NCBI GenBank assembly: GCA_963971285.1
Contig: OZ020262.1
Span: forward strand, 11,511,308-11,575,307
Source of the DNA: Astropecten irregularis
Taxonomy: Eukaryota > Echinodermata > Asteroidea > Paxillosida > Astropectinidae
Direction of reading: 5' to 3'
DNA length: 64,000 nt
Each line of letters begins with the position of its first letter. Within the stretch, counting starts at the first letter, position 1. Positions 60,301 through 64,000 of this stretch are shown piece by piece. Made by a program: the position numbers and the translations under genes. A model generated the notes under the pieces. It was not told the origin of the DNA. It searched no databases and was given only the letters and a program-made list of their open reading frames with translations.

Positions 60301-62940
60301 GTGAGATTTGATGATTCGTCCATGTTTGAAAGGTCCAACTGAATCCATGACCACTCTGGGAAGAGAGGAAGATGCTTTTGTATGAAGGGCAAGGTACATC
60401 TAAGTGGGAGGGGGAGGGGGTAGGTGATGGGTTGCCTTACCAACCAACATCTTTCAAATTACAAGTTTGATGGTGGTGGGCTATACTCTCTGTAAGTGCC
60501 TTTGTAGGTGGGACCAAAAATACATTCAGGAACAATGGTGCCATTTGTGCTGCCACACATGCTCTCTACATTACAAACAGCCAGAAGTTCAAGCCACTTA
60601 CAAAGAGACAAAAACCATCCAAAATGCACGTGAGGAGGGAATTTGGGTTCAAATAAGCCCCACCCACATGGAGGTATACCATGGGATATGAATAAAAAGT
60701 AAACAAACATTTGAACAAAGCAATTGAACTTTTTACAACAAAAATAGGAGAAAAAATATATCTGCTGCCACCACAAGTCTTAAAATGTCCAGCTTCACAG
60801 CAAAACACTGTGTGGAAAAAACTCAAGATAAGATTTGACACACAGTTTGAGTCTGTTCCTTGCTCCATGGTTTGAGATACTGATGGTCCTCATGCTAGCT
60901 GGAAGCTTTCAGTAGAGGGCGCTATATACATCTTACACATGTTCCAAAAAGCTTAATTCAACAACATTGCATTTTGCAGAATGTGTTTCTTCAAAATAGA
61001 AATAGCTTGCAATGTACAAAAAAAACCTTTAAAGCTTAGAAATTTATGACCAAAAAATGCAAAAAAGATACAAATGAAATGTACATATGTAATAATGATT
61101 TTACTCATTCACAGAAAAACGAACAAAAGCATTTCAATGCTTTTTTTTGACAATGGCAAACACTCTGAAGTCTCTAATTTGCAAAACTTCAGAAAAATGT
61201 TTTTAAAAATCACTGAAGCATAAAATTTATGGTTATTTAACGCAAATTAAAAATCACAATCCAACTAAAATCGGCATTTCAATTTTTAAAATCTTAAAAA
61301 ATAAGAACACGTGCACAAGCACACCCAGGAAACTACCAGTGCAAAAGACAGTCAAAAGTGATTTTTCTTTTTTTTAAATCATTTTAGAGTTTACAGAGAA
61401 AGTTTGGAAATGTGAATAACAATTATAAGAGTGCGGCACCACAGAGTGTTGAGATAACATTAAAAATTATGAGTGTGCGGCGATAGAAACAGTAAAAACT
61501 GTACCTTGCATTTTTCAAGCCCTTTAAATAGCTGCATGTAATACAAAAAATGCAAACAAACAAACAAACAGACAAACAAACAAACGAAGGAGAGAAAAAC
61601 AATGTTAGTTCATGCATAGCTCGATGGGTTAATATTCGGCCGGCAAGACAAGATTAAGAACTAGACGTACAAAAGTTAGAACTGTGAGTGGGTTGATCAC
61701 TCCACTAGATTGAGTCCTGAACGATTTTCAATTTCCCTCAACAGAATGACACTGCCAAAAACGAGGCATGCTGATTAACCTTTGACCTTCCGCTCCCAAA
61801 CCCTCAAATCGTCTTTTGCCCAACTTCAACCCAGACTAATTCATGTGGCCGAAATGAATTACATTCTGCAACAGCTCATTGAGAAAAGATGAAATCAGTG
61901 AAAACTGAAAGTGCCCAGACTGCAATTCTTTGAGATTCTGAAACAGCGCCCTCTTGTGGGCTGATAATGCCATGCTCCACCCAACTAGGTCCAAACAGTG
62001 CTATTAAAAATGTATGCATACAATGTCATTATCATTTATGTAAAGTGTATGCTCTGGCATCCATAGATCGGTGTACACATGAACAGTACACAGGGGATCA
62101 CATTTTATGGATTTATATCATATGCCATCCACACTGCCAGCAATTGTTATTTCTTTTATGGTTTTCTTCTGACTGTAAAAATAACTTGTGATATTATCAA
62201 AACATTTTAACGTAGCAACGAGGCCTGTACCGATGCAGTAAATATATTTTTCCAAGTAAAAAACATTTGACGGAATTTAGGATGAAATTATTCTATCATC
62301 TGAATAATTAAAGCATTTCTTAAAGGTAGTATCATACATGTACTTTGGTAGCATACCGAAACAGAAATTTTCACAGATTTACTATTTATAACCAACTTAC
62401 AGGGTATAAAGATGGTGATGATAGAAACATACCATTAAGATTTTTCTGCATGAAATGCTGTGTATATCCAGAAAAGAGTAAAAGCAGTGACCACAATCAT
62501 TTTTGATCTTTTAAAGATCAAAAATAAAAGAGAAACTTAGATTTAAAAAATACTGTGGCCGTTTTTCACTGTTTTCTAAAAAAGTGGGCACCGCATGGGA
62601 CTGAAATTTTCACAGATGACTGTTAGTGTTACTGTATCTGTAGACCTTGATATTTTTGTCCATGAATCAGTATTTCTTTGACAAAAACCAAAGTATGATA
62701 TTACCTTTAAAAAACGGCATCTCAAAAAAGTTAACACCATGTGCAGCTCTTTTTGAAAGCTGAGGAAAAGTGCGAATGATTCGAAATTGGAGCAATTTTG
62801 ACCGGGGAACGTCGGAGGGTCTTACCTTGGAATTCGGATTAAATACGTGAGGAGACGAATAAACTCCTCGTCTGTGACGACGTCAAACTTGGGACAGTCC
62901 GGCATCGTGATAATCGGAAACCCGTCATTTGTCTTGCCTC
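20551..62940 (-). CDS. MCF2L: MCF2L/DBS-like RhoGEF gene (SEC14-spectrin-DH-PH-SH3), 5' end outside window
   Basis: This gene encodes a Dbl-family guanine-nucleotide exchange factor. In this family the DH domain catalyses GDP release from Rho GTPases, PH assists and binds membrane lipids, SEC14 binds phosphoinositide-type lipids and autoinhibits, and SH3 binds partners. I traced 21 shared exons plus alternative ends, each with GT/AG borders and matching phases, giving about 960 residues from SEC14 to the pre-SH3 linker. Approximate order, numbered from the first visible residue: SEC14 1-146, helical spectrin-like region 147-475, Pro/Ser linker 476-535, DH 536-735, PH 750-870, acidic linker 885-958, SH3 960-1020. 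Domain order and short motifs such as YCQNKPRSE and LLKPVQRITKYQLLL match MCF2/MCF2L/MCF2L2. Invertebrates usually have one gene for all three, so the symbol means the family ortholog. The N-terminal exons lie beyond 64000. Confidence 0.92.
20900..21250 (-). repeat. 18-bp coding minisatellite (hexapeptide repeat)
   Basis: These are tandem 18-bp units inside the large C-terminal exon encoding E-Q-V-K-P-A / E-P-A-K-L-A hexapeptides. Units group into 54-bp triplets such as TEQVKP-AEPAKL-AEQVKP, which suggests growth by unequal exchange of the larger block. Confidence 0.85.
21680..22140. repeat. Tandem duplication (~160-170 bp unit, about three copies) at the candidate terminal exon
   Basis: The block containing GTAAGGTACTAGCTGGAGGA recurs near 21782, 21949 and 22111, with the intervening GGACCCTGGATTGAA and GAATCATTTGAAGCAGCAG segments also repeated. 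Copies differ by small indels, so frames diverge. The rightmost copy overlaps the candidate terminal exon after SH3. Confidence 0.8.
22068..22210 (-). CDS. MCF2L: Candidate terminal exon after SH3
   Basis: The acceptor catcacctccag is followed by a phase-1 frame that joins the SH3 exon: VVLESVIHPQDLLSAAIKSI, then YMQYLTHISPQDSAASNDS and a TGA at 22070-22068. The length is 46 residues after the junction. Downstream copies of the same DNA (21680-22060) are tandem duplicates with diverged frames and further stops. No clear AATAAA was found close by. It is the best in-frame end I can find for the SH3 form, but this is unproven. Confidence 0.4.
22492..22834. mobile_element. Inverted-repeat element, family B
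   Basis: The left end is TTAAAGGGATGGTACAGAATT, the right end TTCTGTACCATCCCTTTTAG. It lies between the candidate terminal exons of the RhoGEF. Confidence 0.84.
23163..23213 (-). CDS. Candidate 51-bp alternative exon (SH3-skipping route)
   Basis: This is 17 codons, phase 0/0, with acceptor gaaccctgcag and a strong donor gtaagata. It reads DFSLFEPVISPLPLSFE. It cannot follow the SH3 exon in frame (phase 1), but it fits after the acidic-linker exon (ends phase 0) and before the exon at 21324 (starts phase 0). It was found by splice-site reading only and has no recognised homology. Confidence 0.42.
23893..23935 (-). ncRNA. Hammerhead-ribozyme-like core
   Basis: On minus, CTGATGA (23928-23922), one T, stem GACTAG/CTAGTC with loop AGCAGG, then GAAACGTT (23902-23895). 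The universally conserved CUGAUGA and GAAA are intact; the extra T before stem II and a poor stem I are departures. Such minimal type I motifs are known from Penelope-like and retrozyme elements. It is probably a relic of one. Confidence 0.42.
24261..24486 (-). CDS. MCF2L: RhoGEF exon: SH3 domain
   Basis: This 226-bp exon has acceptor cctttcag. The donor gtttgt at 24260 is weaker than elsewhere in the gene. It reads PVTVNQYVVLAEYNVVEEGE, then KVGDIVNVQKVGKEGWWLVS and GWVPGGYLEPL. The ALYDY-like AEYN, the GWW pair and GWVPxxYLE define a complete SH3 peptide-binding fold. It ends in phase 1. If the donor were not used, the frame would run 30 hydrophobic residues to a stop at 24169, which is unlikely. 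Confidence 0.93.
24735..24957 (-). CDS. MCF2L: RhoGEF exon: acidic Ser-rich linker before SH3
   Basis: This exon is 223 or 220 bp, depending on which AG of a tandem acceptor (aagcag) is used; both keep the frame, adding or omitting one codon. It reads SPASENSTSNGGPLPSP, then EDDNEEGWGSGEFSESDDDT and REAPSPQ. The W-rich acidic part resembles the GGWSSxEE/DDEE linker before SH3 in MCF2L. The donor is gtgaga in phase 0, so it can join either the SH3 exon or the 51-bp exon at 23213. Confidence 0.88.
25081..25117 (-). CDS. MCF2L: RhoGEF micro-exon after PH domain
   Basis: This 37-bp exon has acceptor cttccacag and donor gtaaga. It reads GKMFQKTTNSEN plus a split codon. Phases fit both neighbours (1 in, 2 out). 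The acceptor polypyrimidine tract is followed by a poly-T run when read on the minus strand. It is supported only by splice sites and phase, so it could be a cassette exon. Confidence 0.68.
25512..25593 (-). CDS. MCF2L: RhoGEF exon: PH domain C-terminal helix
   Basis: This 82-bp exon has acceptor tgtctccag and donor gtaaga. It reads APTESEKTSWVKATRQALLQ, then SQQLEVA, the closing amphipathic helix with the invariant Trp of PH domains. It ends in phase 1. Confidence 0.93.
26081..26173 (-). CDS. MCF2L: RhoGEF exon: PH domain, second part
   Basis: This exon has 93 bp, 31 codons and phase 0/0, with acceptor atgtgacag and donor gtacgg. It reads TAGIGLTEHVKGDKRKFEMW, then RVDVYTFQ. GLTExVKGDxxKFEIW is the middle of the DBS-type PH domain. 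A family C inverted-repeat element begins 47 bp upstream, within the intron. Confidence 0.95.
26220..26460. mobile_element. Inverted-repeat element, family C (intron of PH region)
   Basis: It starts GGGGCCAATTTCACGGCGCTG and ends AGCGCCATGAAATTGGCCCC. It lies 47 bp from the 5' edge of the PH exon at 26173. Confidence 0.87.
26539..26610 (+). ncRNA. Hammerhead-like core plus histone-type stem-loop motif (repeat relic)
   Basis: CTGAGGA (26540-26546) is followed by a perfect 7-bp stem CGGCCAG/CTGGCCG with a 6-nt loop, then GAATGTC. This layout is that of a hammerhead core (CUGANGA, stem II, GAA, GUC), except that the base after GAA is T, not A. Downstream, GGTTCTTTTCAGAACCAC (26589-26606) matches the consensus of the histone mRNA 3' stem-loop, with AAAAGAGA after it. 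It is intronic and antisense to the gene. Activity is unknown. Confidence 0.4.
26698..26898 (-). CDS. MCF2L: RhoGEF exon: PH domain, first part
   Basis: This exon has 201 bp, 67 codons and phase 0/0, with acceptor ccttcctag and donor gtaagg. It reads GKLSDLGKLLMQGALYMWVD, then MQRHVFLYERMVLFCKKRGD and SSLK. The G-x-L-L-M-Q-G start, Trp and (R)HVFLxExxVLFCKK strands identify the PH domain next to DH. The exon is GC-rich. Confidence 0.96.
27729..27854 (-). CDS. MCF2L: RhoGEF exon: end of DH domain
   Basis: This exon has 126 bp, 42 codons and phase 0/0, with acceptor ctacgcag and donor gtaagt. It reads EMLKYSSLEPGAEDLKTALD, then VNDTMHQVAITGFE. This is the last DH helix, with the N-D-xMHxxAIxG(F/Y) link to PH seen in DBS. 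Confidence 0.95.
28245..28337 (-). CDS. MCF2L: RhoGEF exon: DH domain conserved region 3
   Basis: This exon has 93 bp, 31 codons and phase 0/0, with acceptor ttgtcgcag and donor gtaagt. It reads ECQRLLGHKLPLSAYLLKPV, then QRITKYQLLLR. This is the LLKPVQRxxKYxLLL helix (CR3), the most conserved DH element and part of the GTPase-binding face. Confidence 0.97.
28435..28533 (-). CDS. MCF2L: RhoGEF exon: DH domain conserved region 2
   Basis: This exon has 99 bp, 33 codons and phase 0/0, with acceptor acatctgcag and donor gtatga. It reads KDELDSLYSTYCQNKPRSEI, then ECGNDNPFFQ. The YCxNKPRSE core is nearly diagnostic of MCF2/MCF2L. Confidence 0.96.
28724..28793 (-). CDS. MCF2L: RhoGEF exon: DH domain
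   Basis: This 70-bp exon has acceptor ctttttcag and donor gtgagt. It reads RTFLVELESYMNTPTLIGKC, then FVKR. It is the F-L-x-E-L-E ... G-x-C-F helix that follows CR1 in DBS-type DH domains. It ends in phase 0. Confidence 0.94.
29017..29199 (-). CDS. MCF2L: RhoGEF exon: DH domain conserved region 1
   Basis: This 183-bp exon has acceptor gtccaccag and donor gtaagc. It reads RHVMKELIETEKLYVNELHA, then VLTGYIQEMDNP and later FSNWNEIYQFHSR. This is DH CR1: the ETExxYVxEL helix contacts switch I of Rho GTPases, and the invariant Glu is present. The N-x-x-E-I-Y-x-F-H element also matches DBS. Confidence 0.96.
29353..29453 (-). CDS. MCF2L: RhoGEF exon: linker into DH domain
   Basis: This 101-bp exon has acceptor cattggcag and donor gtacat. 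It reads TDKRIEVLRGDSPDIGVVIN, then TENGDLNSLSAKRR. It starts in phase 0, compatible with both the long-form exon (39096) and the alternative first exon (36565). The RR lies directly before the first DH helix. Confidence 0.88.
29794..29941. mobile_element. Inverted-repeat element, family E
   Basis: The left end GCGGTTGATTTCACGAAGCC is decayed; the right end is GTTTGGTGAAATCAACCCC. The interior is collinear with 6913-7060. Confidence 0.82.
30541..30917 (-). mobile_element. tRNA-derived SINE
   Basis: Read on the minus strand, the tRNA-like head has A-box-like TGGCAAGTGCG and B box GGGTTCGATCC (30863-30853). A GTTCTCCGGTTTTCCTCC core follows (also common in invertebrate SINEs), then an A/T-rich end near 30541. 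It lies in the intron between the alternative first exon and the DH exons. Confidence 0.72.
33413..33520 (+). repeat. Dispersed repeat J
   Basis: It reads GCCAAGATCGAAACGTCAGG, then AACTCCAAGCATTTTATGAA and GATGACCAGTTTGCACCAGT. Confidence 0.8.
33697..34165 (+). repeat. 32-bp minisatellite, about 14 copies
   Basis: The unit is GGATATTGGTGGACTTGGAG plus ATGGGATTCAGT, repeated with few changes; two units carry a 2-bp insertion. Because 32 is not a multiple of 3 and the unit has no stop in any sense frame, all three frames stay open. It lies in an intron of the RhoGEF. Confidence 0.93.
34650..34850. mobile_element. Inverted-repeat element, family D (left part)
   Basis: It begins TTAAAGGTACAAAACATTGA and carries GGTAAAGGTCACAGGACTGC and CACGAGAAAATAGCGAAAAC, shared with 46092-46438. 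No right terminus was found, so the end is approximate. Confidence 0.55.
35498..36020. repeat. Dispersed repeat N, copy interrupted by family F element
   Basis: Segments CTGGACAGCAGGTCTAGTA, ATGTTTTGTCAAAAATCATC, AAATCACTAGACAGCCGGAC and CACTGTCTGGTGGCTATTTCGA match 48425-48712 in order. This copy has a ~51-bp internal duplication and the 196-bp insertion at 35551-35746. Confidence 0.8.
35551..35746. mobile_element. Inverted-repeat element, family F, nested in another repeat
   Basis: It starts GGGGCCGATTTCATAAAACT and ends GCGTTAGCGAAATCAGCCCC. It interrupts a dispersed repeat whose uninterrupted copy is at 48425-48712. Confidence 0.82.
36565..36660 (-). CDS. MCF2L: Alternative first coding exon of the RhoGEF (short isoform start)
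   Basis: This is 96 bp of coding sequence. The ATG at 36660 (G at -3, G at +4) reads MVGTDLNMIRKLSWRKYGSQ, then ESRENPSEFAEQ, up to a strong donor gtgagt in phase 0. That matches the phase of the first DH exon (29453). An in-frame TAG lies 18 nt upstream of the ATG, with no convincing acceptor between, so this is a first exon rather than an internal one. A protein from here would lack SEC14 and spectrin regions and keep DH-PH and the C-terminus. An 87-nt upstream frame (36728-36642) overlaps the start. I do not recognise these 32 residues from a known family. Confidence 0.72.
36661..37030 (-). promoter_or_regulatory. Probable internal promoter of the RhoGEF gene
   Basis: This is a GC-richer island upstream (minus sense) of the ATG-bearing exon at 36660. 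Three CCAAT boxes are present on the minus strand, at 37022-37018, 37014-37010 and 36918-36914; the first two are 8 bp apart. A weak AT-rich TTAAAAA box lies at about 36798-36792, which would put a start near 36765. It is inferred from composition and motifs only. Confidence 0.5.
37334..37368. repeat. Perfect 16-bp inverted repeat with 3-nt loop
   Basis: CCATGGAGCTATTAAA, then CTG, then its exact complement. It would form a stable cruciform or hairpin. The surroundings (about 37300-37620) carry CACTATAACGAAC / GTTCGTTATA inverted segments, suggesting a larger decayed foldback element. Confidence 0.8.
38782..39056. mobile_element. Inverted-repeat element, family I, beside RhoGEF exon
   Basis: It starts GGGTCCAATTTCATGGAATCC and ends GGATTCCATGAAATTGGCCC, with inner complementary segments CGTTACCATTAGA / CTTGCTAATGGTAA. 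It ends 39 bp from the linker exon at 39096, on the donor side. Confidence 0.78.
39096..39338 (-). CDS. MCF2L: RhoGEF exon: coiled coil and Pro/Ser linker before DH
   Basis: This exon has 243 bp, 81 codons and phase 0/0, with acceptor gtcacgcag and donor gtgagt. It begins AIVTEAVTKMEDVKMMFEKR, then QESLQKVIAKCDRPVQ, and turns into a Pro/Ser-rich linker (PPRSRSPGLSL) and a Lys-rich end. It corresponds to the RQxSLKKL...RPVQ segment before DH in MCF2L. It is markedly GC-rich against its AT-rich introns. The short form from 36660 would bypass it. Confidence 0.92.
39434..39561. repeat. Hairpin element (128 bp)
   Basis: The left arm TAACATGCAAATTAGGTTTG CCC... is matched by the right arm ...GGCAAGCCTAATTTGCATGTTA; arms of about 37 bp flank a loop of about 55 bp. 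It lies in the intron about 95 bp upstream (minus sense) of the exon at 39338. Confidence 0.8.
40856..40938 (+). repeat. Polypurine G-rich tract
   Basis: About 80 bp, almost entirely G and A, with many G4-G5 runs (GGGGGAAGAGGGGGAGGAGG). It is capable of triplex or quadruplex formation. A similar tract is at 51066-51122. Confidence 0.8.
41665..41785. repeat. Inverted pair of GATCGAAAC-type repeats
   Basis: On plus, TTTTGGATCCCGGCAGGATC TTTCTCAAAGG is followed by AGGAAAGAGATTCTGCTGGGATTGAAACGTT in the opposite sense. It is a head-to-head pair of the unit seen in tandem at 3493-3652. Confidence 0.65.
43436..43711. mobile_element. Inverted-repeat element, family G with expanded GAGCCN repeat
   Basis: It starts GGGCCTTTCTCAAAGCTCGG and ends GAGCTTTGAGAAAGGCCC. 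The right arm has about 14 tandem CCGGAG/CCAGAG hexamers, while the left arm has only a few. Confidence 0.8.
46092..46438. mobile_element. Inverted-repeat element, family D (related to A)
   Basis: TTAA-flanked, it starts AGGTATAATACATGATTGG and ends CCGATCCTGTACTGTACCT. Its right half resembles family A (CACCATTTCAGGTGGAAAAA, ACCAGCACCATCTTCATACC). It ends 94 bp from the exon at 46532. Confidence 0.75.
46532..46723 (-). CDS. MCF2L: RhoGEF exon: end of spectrin repeat region
   Basis: This exon has 192 bp, 64 codons and phase 0/0, with acceptor tttcccag and donor gtaggc. It reads AQTWCSEGMKLLASQEMDMA, then GAEQYLQSIRNCL and ends TSESK. WCxEGxxLLASQ followed by EGAE is the diagnostic last spectrin segment of DBS-like proteins. 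Confidence 0.94.
47065..47245. mobile_element. Foldback element (181 bp)
   Basis: It starts ATTACTGCAGTGTCCCCGCC and ends GGCGGGGACACTACAGTAAT. Inner arms TTTACGCTCCGCCGCACTCT and the complement follow an imperfect segment; the loop is about 55 bp. It lies between spectrin exons of the RhoGEF. Confidence 0.78.
47463..47654 (-). CDS. MCF2L: RhoGEF exon: spectrin repeat helices
   Basis: This exon has 192 bp, 64 codons and phase 0/0, with acceptor gctgtgcag and donor gtgagt. It includes EQEYGEDSIRPKCLELKRIM and LQRSLELHERIDK. The DSIRPKCxEL and SLELHxR motifs match MCF2L spectrin-like repeats. It has the same length as the next exon. Confidence 0.94.
48141..48260 (-). CDS. MCF2L: RhoGEF exon: spectrin repeat helix
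   Basis: This exon has 120 bp, 40 codons and phase 0/0, with acceptor atcaacag and donor gtaggt. It reads AMVLLENLSEKLAGMTDQGS, then MKIHNEFTADSQ. It is amphipathic and helical, and its place in the series agrees with the spectrin region. The family match of this exon taken alone is weak. Confidence 0.87.
48425..48712. repeat. Dispersed repeat N, uninterrupted copy
   Basis: It starts CTGGACAGCAGGTCTAGTAA and runs to GTCTAGTGGATATTTCGACC. It lies between spectrin exons. Confidence 0.8.
48951..49065 (-). CDS. MCF2L: RhoGEF exon: spectrin repeat helix
   Basis: This 115-bp exon has acceptor ctcactcag and donor gtaagt. With the split Arg codon it reads RLLVQMEETEGRFEAMWVDH, then LVQCLKLRRFEDDFRE. 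This is the spectrin-repeat segment with the W(x)xH and QCLxLRxFE signature of Dbl proteins. Confidence 0.93.
49708..49976 (-). CDS. MCF2L: RhoGEF exon: start of spectrin-like helical region
   Basis: This 269-bp exon has acceptor ccccttccag and donor gtaaaa. It begins AIERFANNCRERSTAVQVLT, then ELPNDVESANTLLMEH, and continues as a Leu/Lys/Glu-rich helix. The ELPNDV core is characteristic of MCF2L just after SEC14. It ends in phase 2. Confidence 0.93.
50510..50630 (+). repeat. Dispersed repeat J
   Basis: It reads ACTAGGATCGAAATGCATAA, then CAACTCCAAGCATTTTATAA and TTGATGAGCAGTTTGCAGCA, interrupted by a TACATGTACATG insertion. Confidence 0.8.
51368..51493. mobile_element. Inverted-repeat element, family F
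   Basis: It starts GGGGCCGATTTCTCTTACAT and ends ATAGTGGAATTCGCCCC. The inner part ATCGCTAAAGCCAAAATCCA resembles the right half of 35551-35746. Confidence 0.72.
51688..51938. mobile_element. Inverted-repeat element, family C
   Basis: It starts GGGGCCAAATTTCATAAAAC and ends AGTTTTATGAAATTGGCCCC. It is about 195 bp from a family F element, in the same intron. Confidence 0.86.
52097..52338. mobile_element. Inverted-repeat element, family A (internally deleted)
   Basis: The ends are AGGTAGTATCATACTTTGG and CCAAAGTATGATACTACCT. The interior is truncated after the AAAAGATCAAAAATAAAAG segment. The flanking TTAA is eroded on both sides. Confidence 0.83.
52430..52735 (+). repeat. G-rich minisatellite (GGGGTCGTA-type units)
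   Basis: These are imperfect 14-17 bp units such as GGAGGGGTCGTAGGG, around 18 copies. Many runs of four Gs on the plus strand could form G-quadruplexes in the template strand of the RhoGEF gene. Confidence 0.88.
53753..53852. mobile_element. Inverted-repeat element, family H-like
   Basis: It begins TTAAGGCCTTTTCACACGACG and has the complement CGTGTGAAAGGAC near 53840. It is shorter than 57809-58160 and the right boundary is uncertain. Confidence 0.6.
54119..54235 (-). CDS. MCF2L: RhoGEF exon: SEC14 domain, last part
   Basis: This exon has 117 bp, 39 codons and phase 0/0, with acceptor gtttctag and donor gtgagt. It reads ILLLDSPKDLNAAI, then HPTQLTKEFDGTI and WIEDRM. The QLTxEFxGTL element closes SEC14 domains in Dbl and Trio proteins. 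It has no internal start codon, so it is invisible to a simple ORF search. Confidence 0.9.
55454..55567 (-). CDS. MCF2L: RhoGEF exon: SEC14 domain, third part
   Basis: This exon has 114 bp, 38 codons and phase 0 at both ends, with acceptor tgtagcag and donor gtgagc. It reads GYFPGVIQGVYVLKPRSFFQ then LSDFRFRFSKEEFKFQ. This matches the SEC14 strand with (V)LRPxGFFQ and the following basic helix. Confidence 0.9.
56963..57266. mobile_element. Inverted-repeat element, family G with GGCTCT repeat
   Basis: It starts AGCCCTTTTCCAAACCCAGG and ends GGTTTGGAAAGGGGCC. Tandem GGCTCTs lie in the left arm and GAGCCAGATCCCGAGCC in the right. Confidence 0.76.
57809..58160. mobile_element. Inverted-repeat element, family H, next to SEC14 exon
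   Basis: TTAA-flanked, it starts AGGGCCTTTCACACTATCC and ends GATAGTGTGAAAAGGCTT. Inner arms have CCGGATCGAACC-type repeats (AACCCCGAGATT and complements). Its edge is 21 bp from the donor GT of the exon 58188-58278. Confidence 0.8.
58188..58278 (-). CDS. MCF2L: RhoGEF exon: SEC14 domain, second part
   Basis: This 91-bp exon has acceptor gcacag and donor gtaagt. It completes the Ser codon and reads MLDMDKGFAILVDRRSDTW then KSTLVRIA, the central strand of SEC14 with the characteristic DRRxDxW. It ends in phase 0. An inverted-repeat element begins only 21 bp beyond the donor GT. Confidence 0.92.
58651..58811. repeat. Dispersed repeat P
   Basis: It shares TTTCCATTGCAAGGGGCACT, TTTGAAGGGGCACAAAGGCC and AAGAACCAGGG with 63290-63466. 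The ends CAGGCCTGGAATT and ATTCCAGGCTTG are roughly inverted. Confidence 0.78.
62320..62710. mobile_element. Inverted-repeat element, family A
   Basis: This full-length copy is flanked by TTAA, with a 6-bp insertion in the left terminal repeat. It ends about 115 bp from the SEC14 exon at 62826. Confidence 0.85.
62826..62940 (-). CDS. MCF2L: RhoGEF exon: SEC14 domain, first part
   Basis: This 115-bp exon has acceptor ctcgcag and donor gtaaga. It starts with the last two bases of a codon and reads GKTNDGFPIITMPDCPKF, then DEEFIRLLTYLIRIP. This is the start of the CRAL-TRIO/SEC14 fold of MCF2L proteins. It is the most 5' exon visible in the window and ends on a split AG/T Ser codon. Confidence 0.88.
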
Positions 62941-64000
62941 CTGCGAGATGGGAAACAGCGAAACCAAAACAAGAAAAAATTATAAAATGAAAGACTATGA
63001 CAAGTCTAATTAACGTCTAGTGTCCTGACTCAATTTGTGATTTGTCATTTGTATTCCCTTGAAGTTTAAAAACATGACATCAGGCACCAGCTCAGGAGGC
63101 ATCATGTCACTGTCTTCTGAAAGCTGGAAATTCAAGTTGCGGTTTCTTTAGGGGACTTTTTTTGTTTCCTTGTTTAAAGCAGAGTGCGCATCATTCTGTA
63201 CTTCAGATTGAGAGCCGTAGCCATAAGCCTCTCTTTTTGAGTACATTATGACTATACTGCTGGAGCGAAAAGCCAAGGTTTGACAAAGGTTCCTGGGCTG
63301 GAAATACGGTTTGGTGAGGGCAAGGCCAATTTTCCATTGCAAGGGGCACTTCCGTTGGAAAATCATGGAAACATTTGAAGGGGGCACAAAGGCCAAGAAC
63401 CAGGGCAACAAAGGCCGTGGCCTCCGTGGCCTCCGGGGCCTCCGTTTATTTCCAGGCTTGAGGTTCTACTGCTTTTGACACCGTTGCTGTGTCACAAAAC
63501 GAGATCATTAGGCCCTATTGCATTAAAAAAAAATGCAAACAAGATGCCCAAATTTGGCTTGCACTTGAAAAAACAAGGAGTTTGAACAAGCAATTCTGCA
63601 ATTTTTTGTTGAATTCATATTTTGGGGTGGCACTCATAATACCATAAATAATATTACTACAAGTTAATCAATTTTGATCGATGTTACGTACAAATATTTT
63701 AAATGTCCCTTGATCTGCAAGCTCCATAATTTCCATCAAACACAAATAATCCTTTCAATTCTCTTCCTGCGTCCAAATTATGGGATAGCTTATAAAAACA
63801 ACATTCAGAGATTTATTATTGAAAGCGCTATAAAGCATGCTCTCTGTATACAGTACGTGTGTAGTATTGTTTCATACACTATTTACACAAGGAAGGTACA
63901 GCATTCAAGTTGACGTCATTACGTCGTAACGTTTTCATGAAAATCAAGCCATTGTCATCTGCCGCAATGCGCTGTGTGTACCCAAGGCATGGGCTTATTG
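62941..64000. other. Upstream intron of the RhoGEF
   Basis: Apart from repeat P, nothing is recognised. The exons encoding the N-terminus must lie beyond 64000. Confidence 0.5.
63290..63466. repeat. Dispersed repeat P
   Basis: This second copy has an expanded GGCCTCCGTGGCCTCCGG segment near 63420. The ends are GGGCTGGAAATA and TTTCCAGGCTTG. Confidence 0.78.

Larger units (their letters stand above)
58279..62825. other. RhoGEF intron within SEC14
   Basis: It has repeat P, an inverted pair of GTTGTGTTGCCCTCA words (about 59670 and 59930), CAAA microsatellite at 61553-61586 and a family A element. No exon is recognised. Confidence 0.5.

Noticed and set aside
1-64000. CRISPR arrays, operons, prophage or insertion sequences
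   Set aside because: The window has spliced animal genes. The regular repeats seen are minisatellites or transposon families without spacers or cas genes.

Overview
This window looks like nuclear DNA from an animal with compact, intron-rich genes, most likely a marine deuterostome invertebrate. An echinoderm such as a sea star is my best guess. The basis is: short exons with GT/AG introns of 0.1-8 kb, AT-rich introns packed with small inverted-repeat transposons, tRNA-derived SINEs, frequent TACATGTACATG-type simple repeats, and a single Dbl/DBS-type RhoGEF. The species is inferred, not proven. I see no prokaryotic, viral or CRISPR content.

Both recognisable genes lie on the minus strand, and each runs off one edge of the window. 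Positions 3162-5474 hold the first three coding exons of an SLC22-type (organic ion) transporter; the rest of the gene lies left of position 1. Positions 20551-62940 hold most of an MCF2L/DBS-like Rho guanine-nucleotide exchange factor. Its exons, rebuilt by reading splice sites and phases by eye, encode in order a CRAL-TRIO/SEC14 domain (62940-54119), spectrin-like helical repeats (49976-39096), a DH domain (29453-27729), a PH domain (26898-25512), an acidic Ser-rich linker and an SH3 domain (24486-24261). The 5' end of the long form is beyond position 64000. Many exons were found only by splice-junction reading, because they contain no long ATG-started frame.

Two features suggest multiple isoforms. 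An exon at 36565-36660 carries its own ATG behind an in-frame stop, lies downstream (minus sense) of three CCAAT boxes, and splices in phase onto the DH exons. It looks like an internal promoter for a short form lacking SEC14 and spectrin regions. At the 3' end there are two phase-compatible endings: the SH3 exon followed by a short terminal exon near 22068-22210 that sits in a tandem duplication, or an SH3-skipping route through a 51-bp exon (23163-23213) to a large exon (20551-21324) made of Lys/Pro hexapeptide repeats.

The 15-kb gap between the genes (about 5.5-20.4 kb), the first 3 kb, and the long introns are mostly mobile-element sequence. At least nine families of short terminal-inverted-repeat elements occur, most in several copies. 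There are also two SINEs, foldback elements, minisatellites, G-rich tracts, and dispersed repeats with hammerhead-ribozyme-like cores. Several elements sit within about 40 bp of splice sites, or are nested so that the empty site can be read from a second copy in the window.
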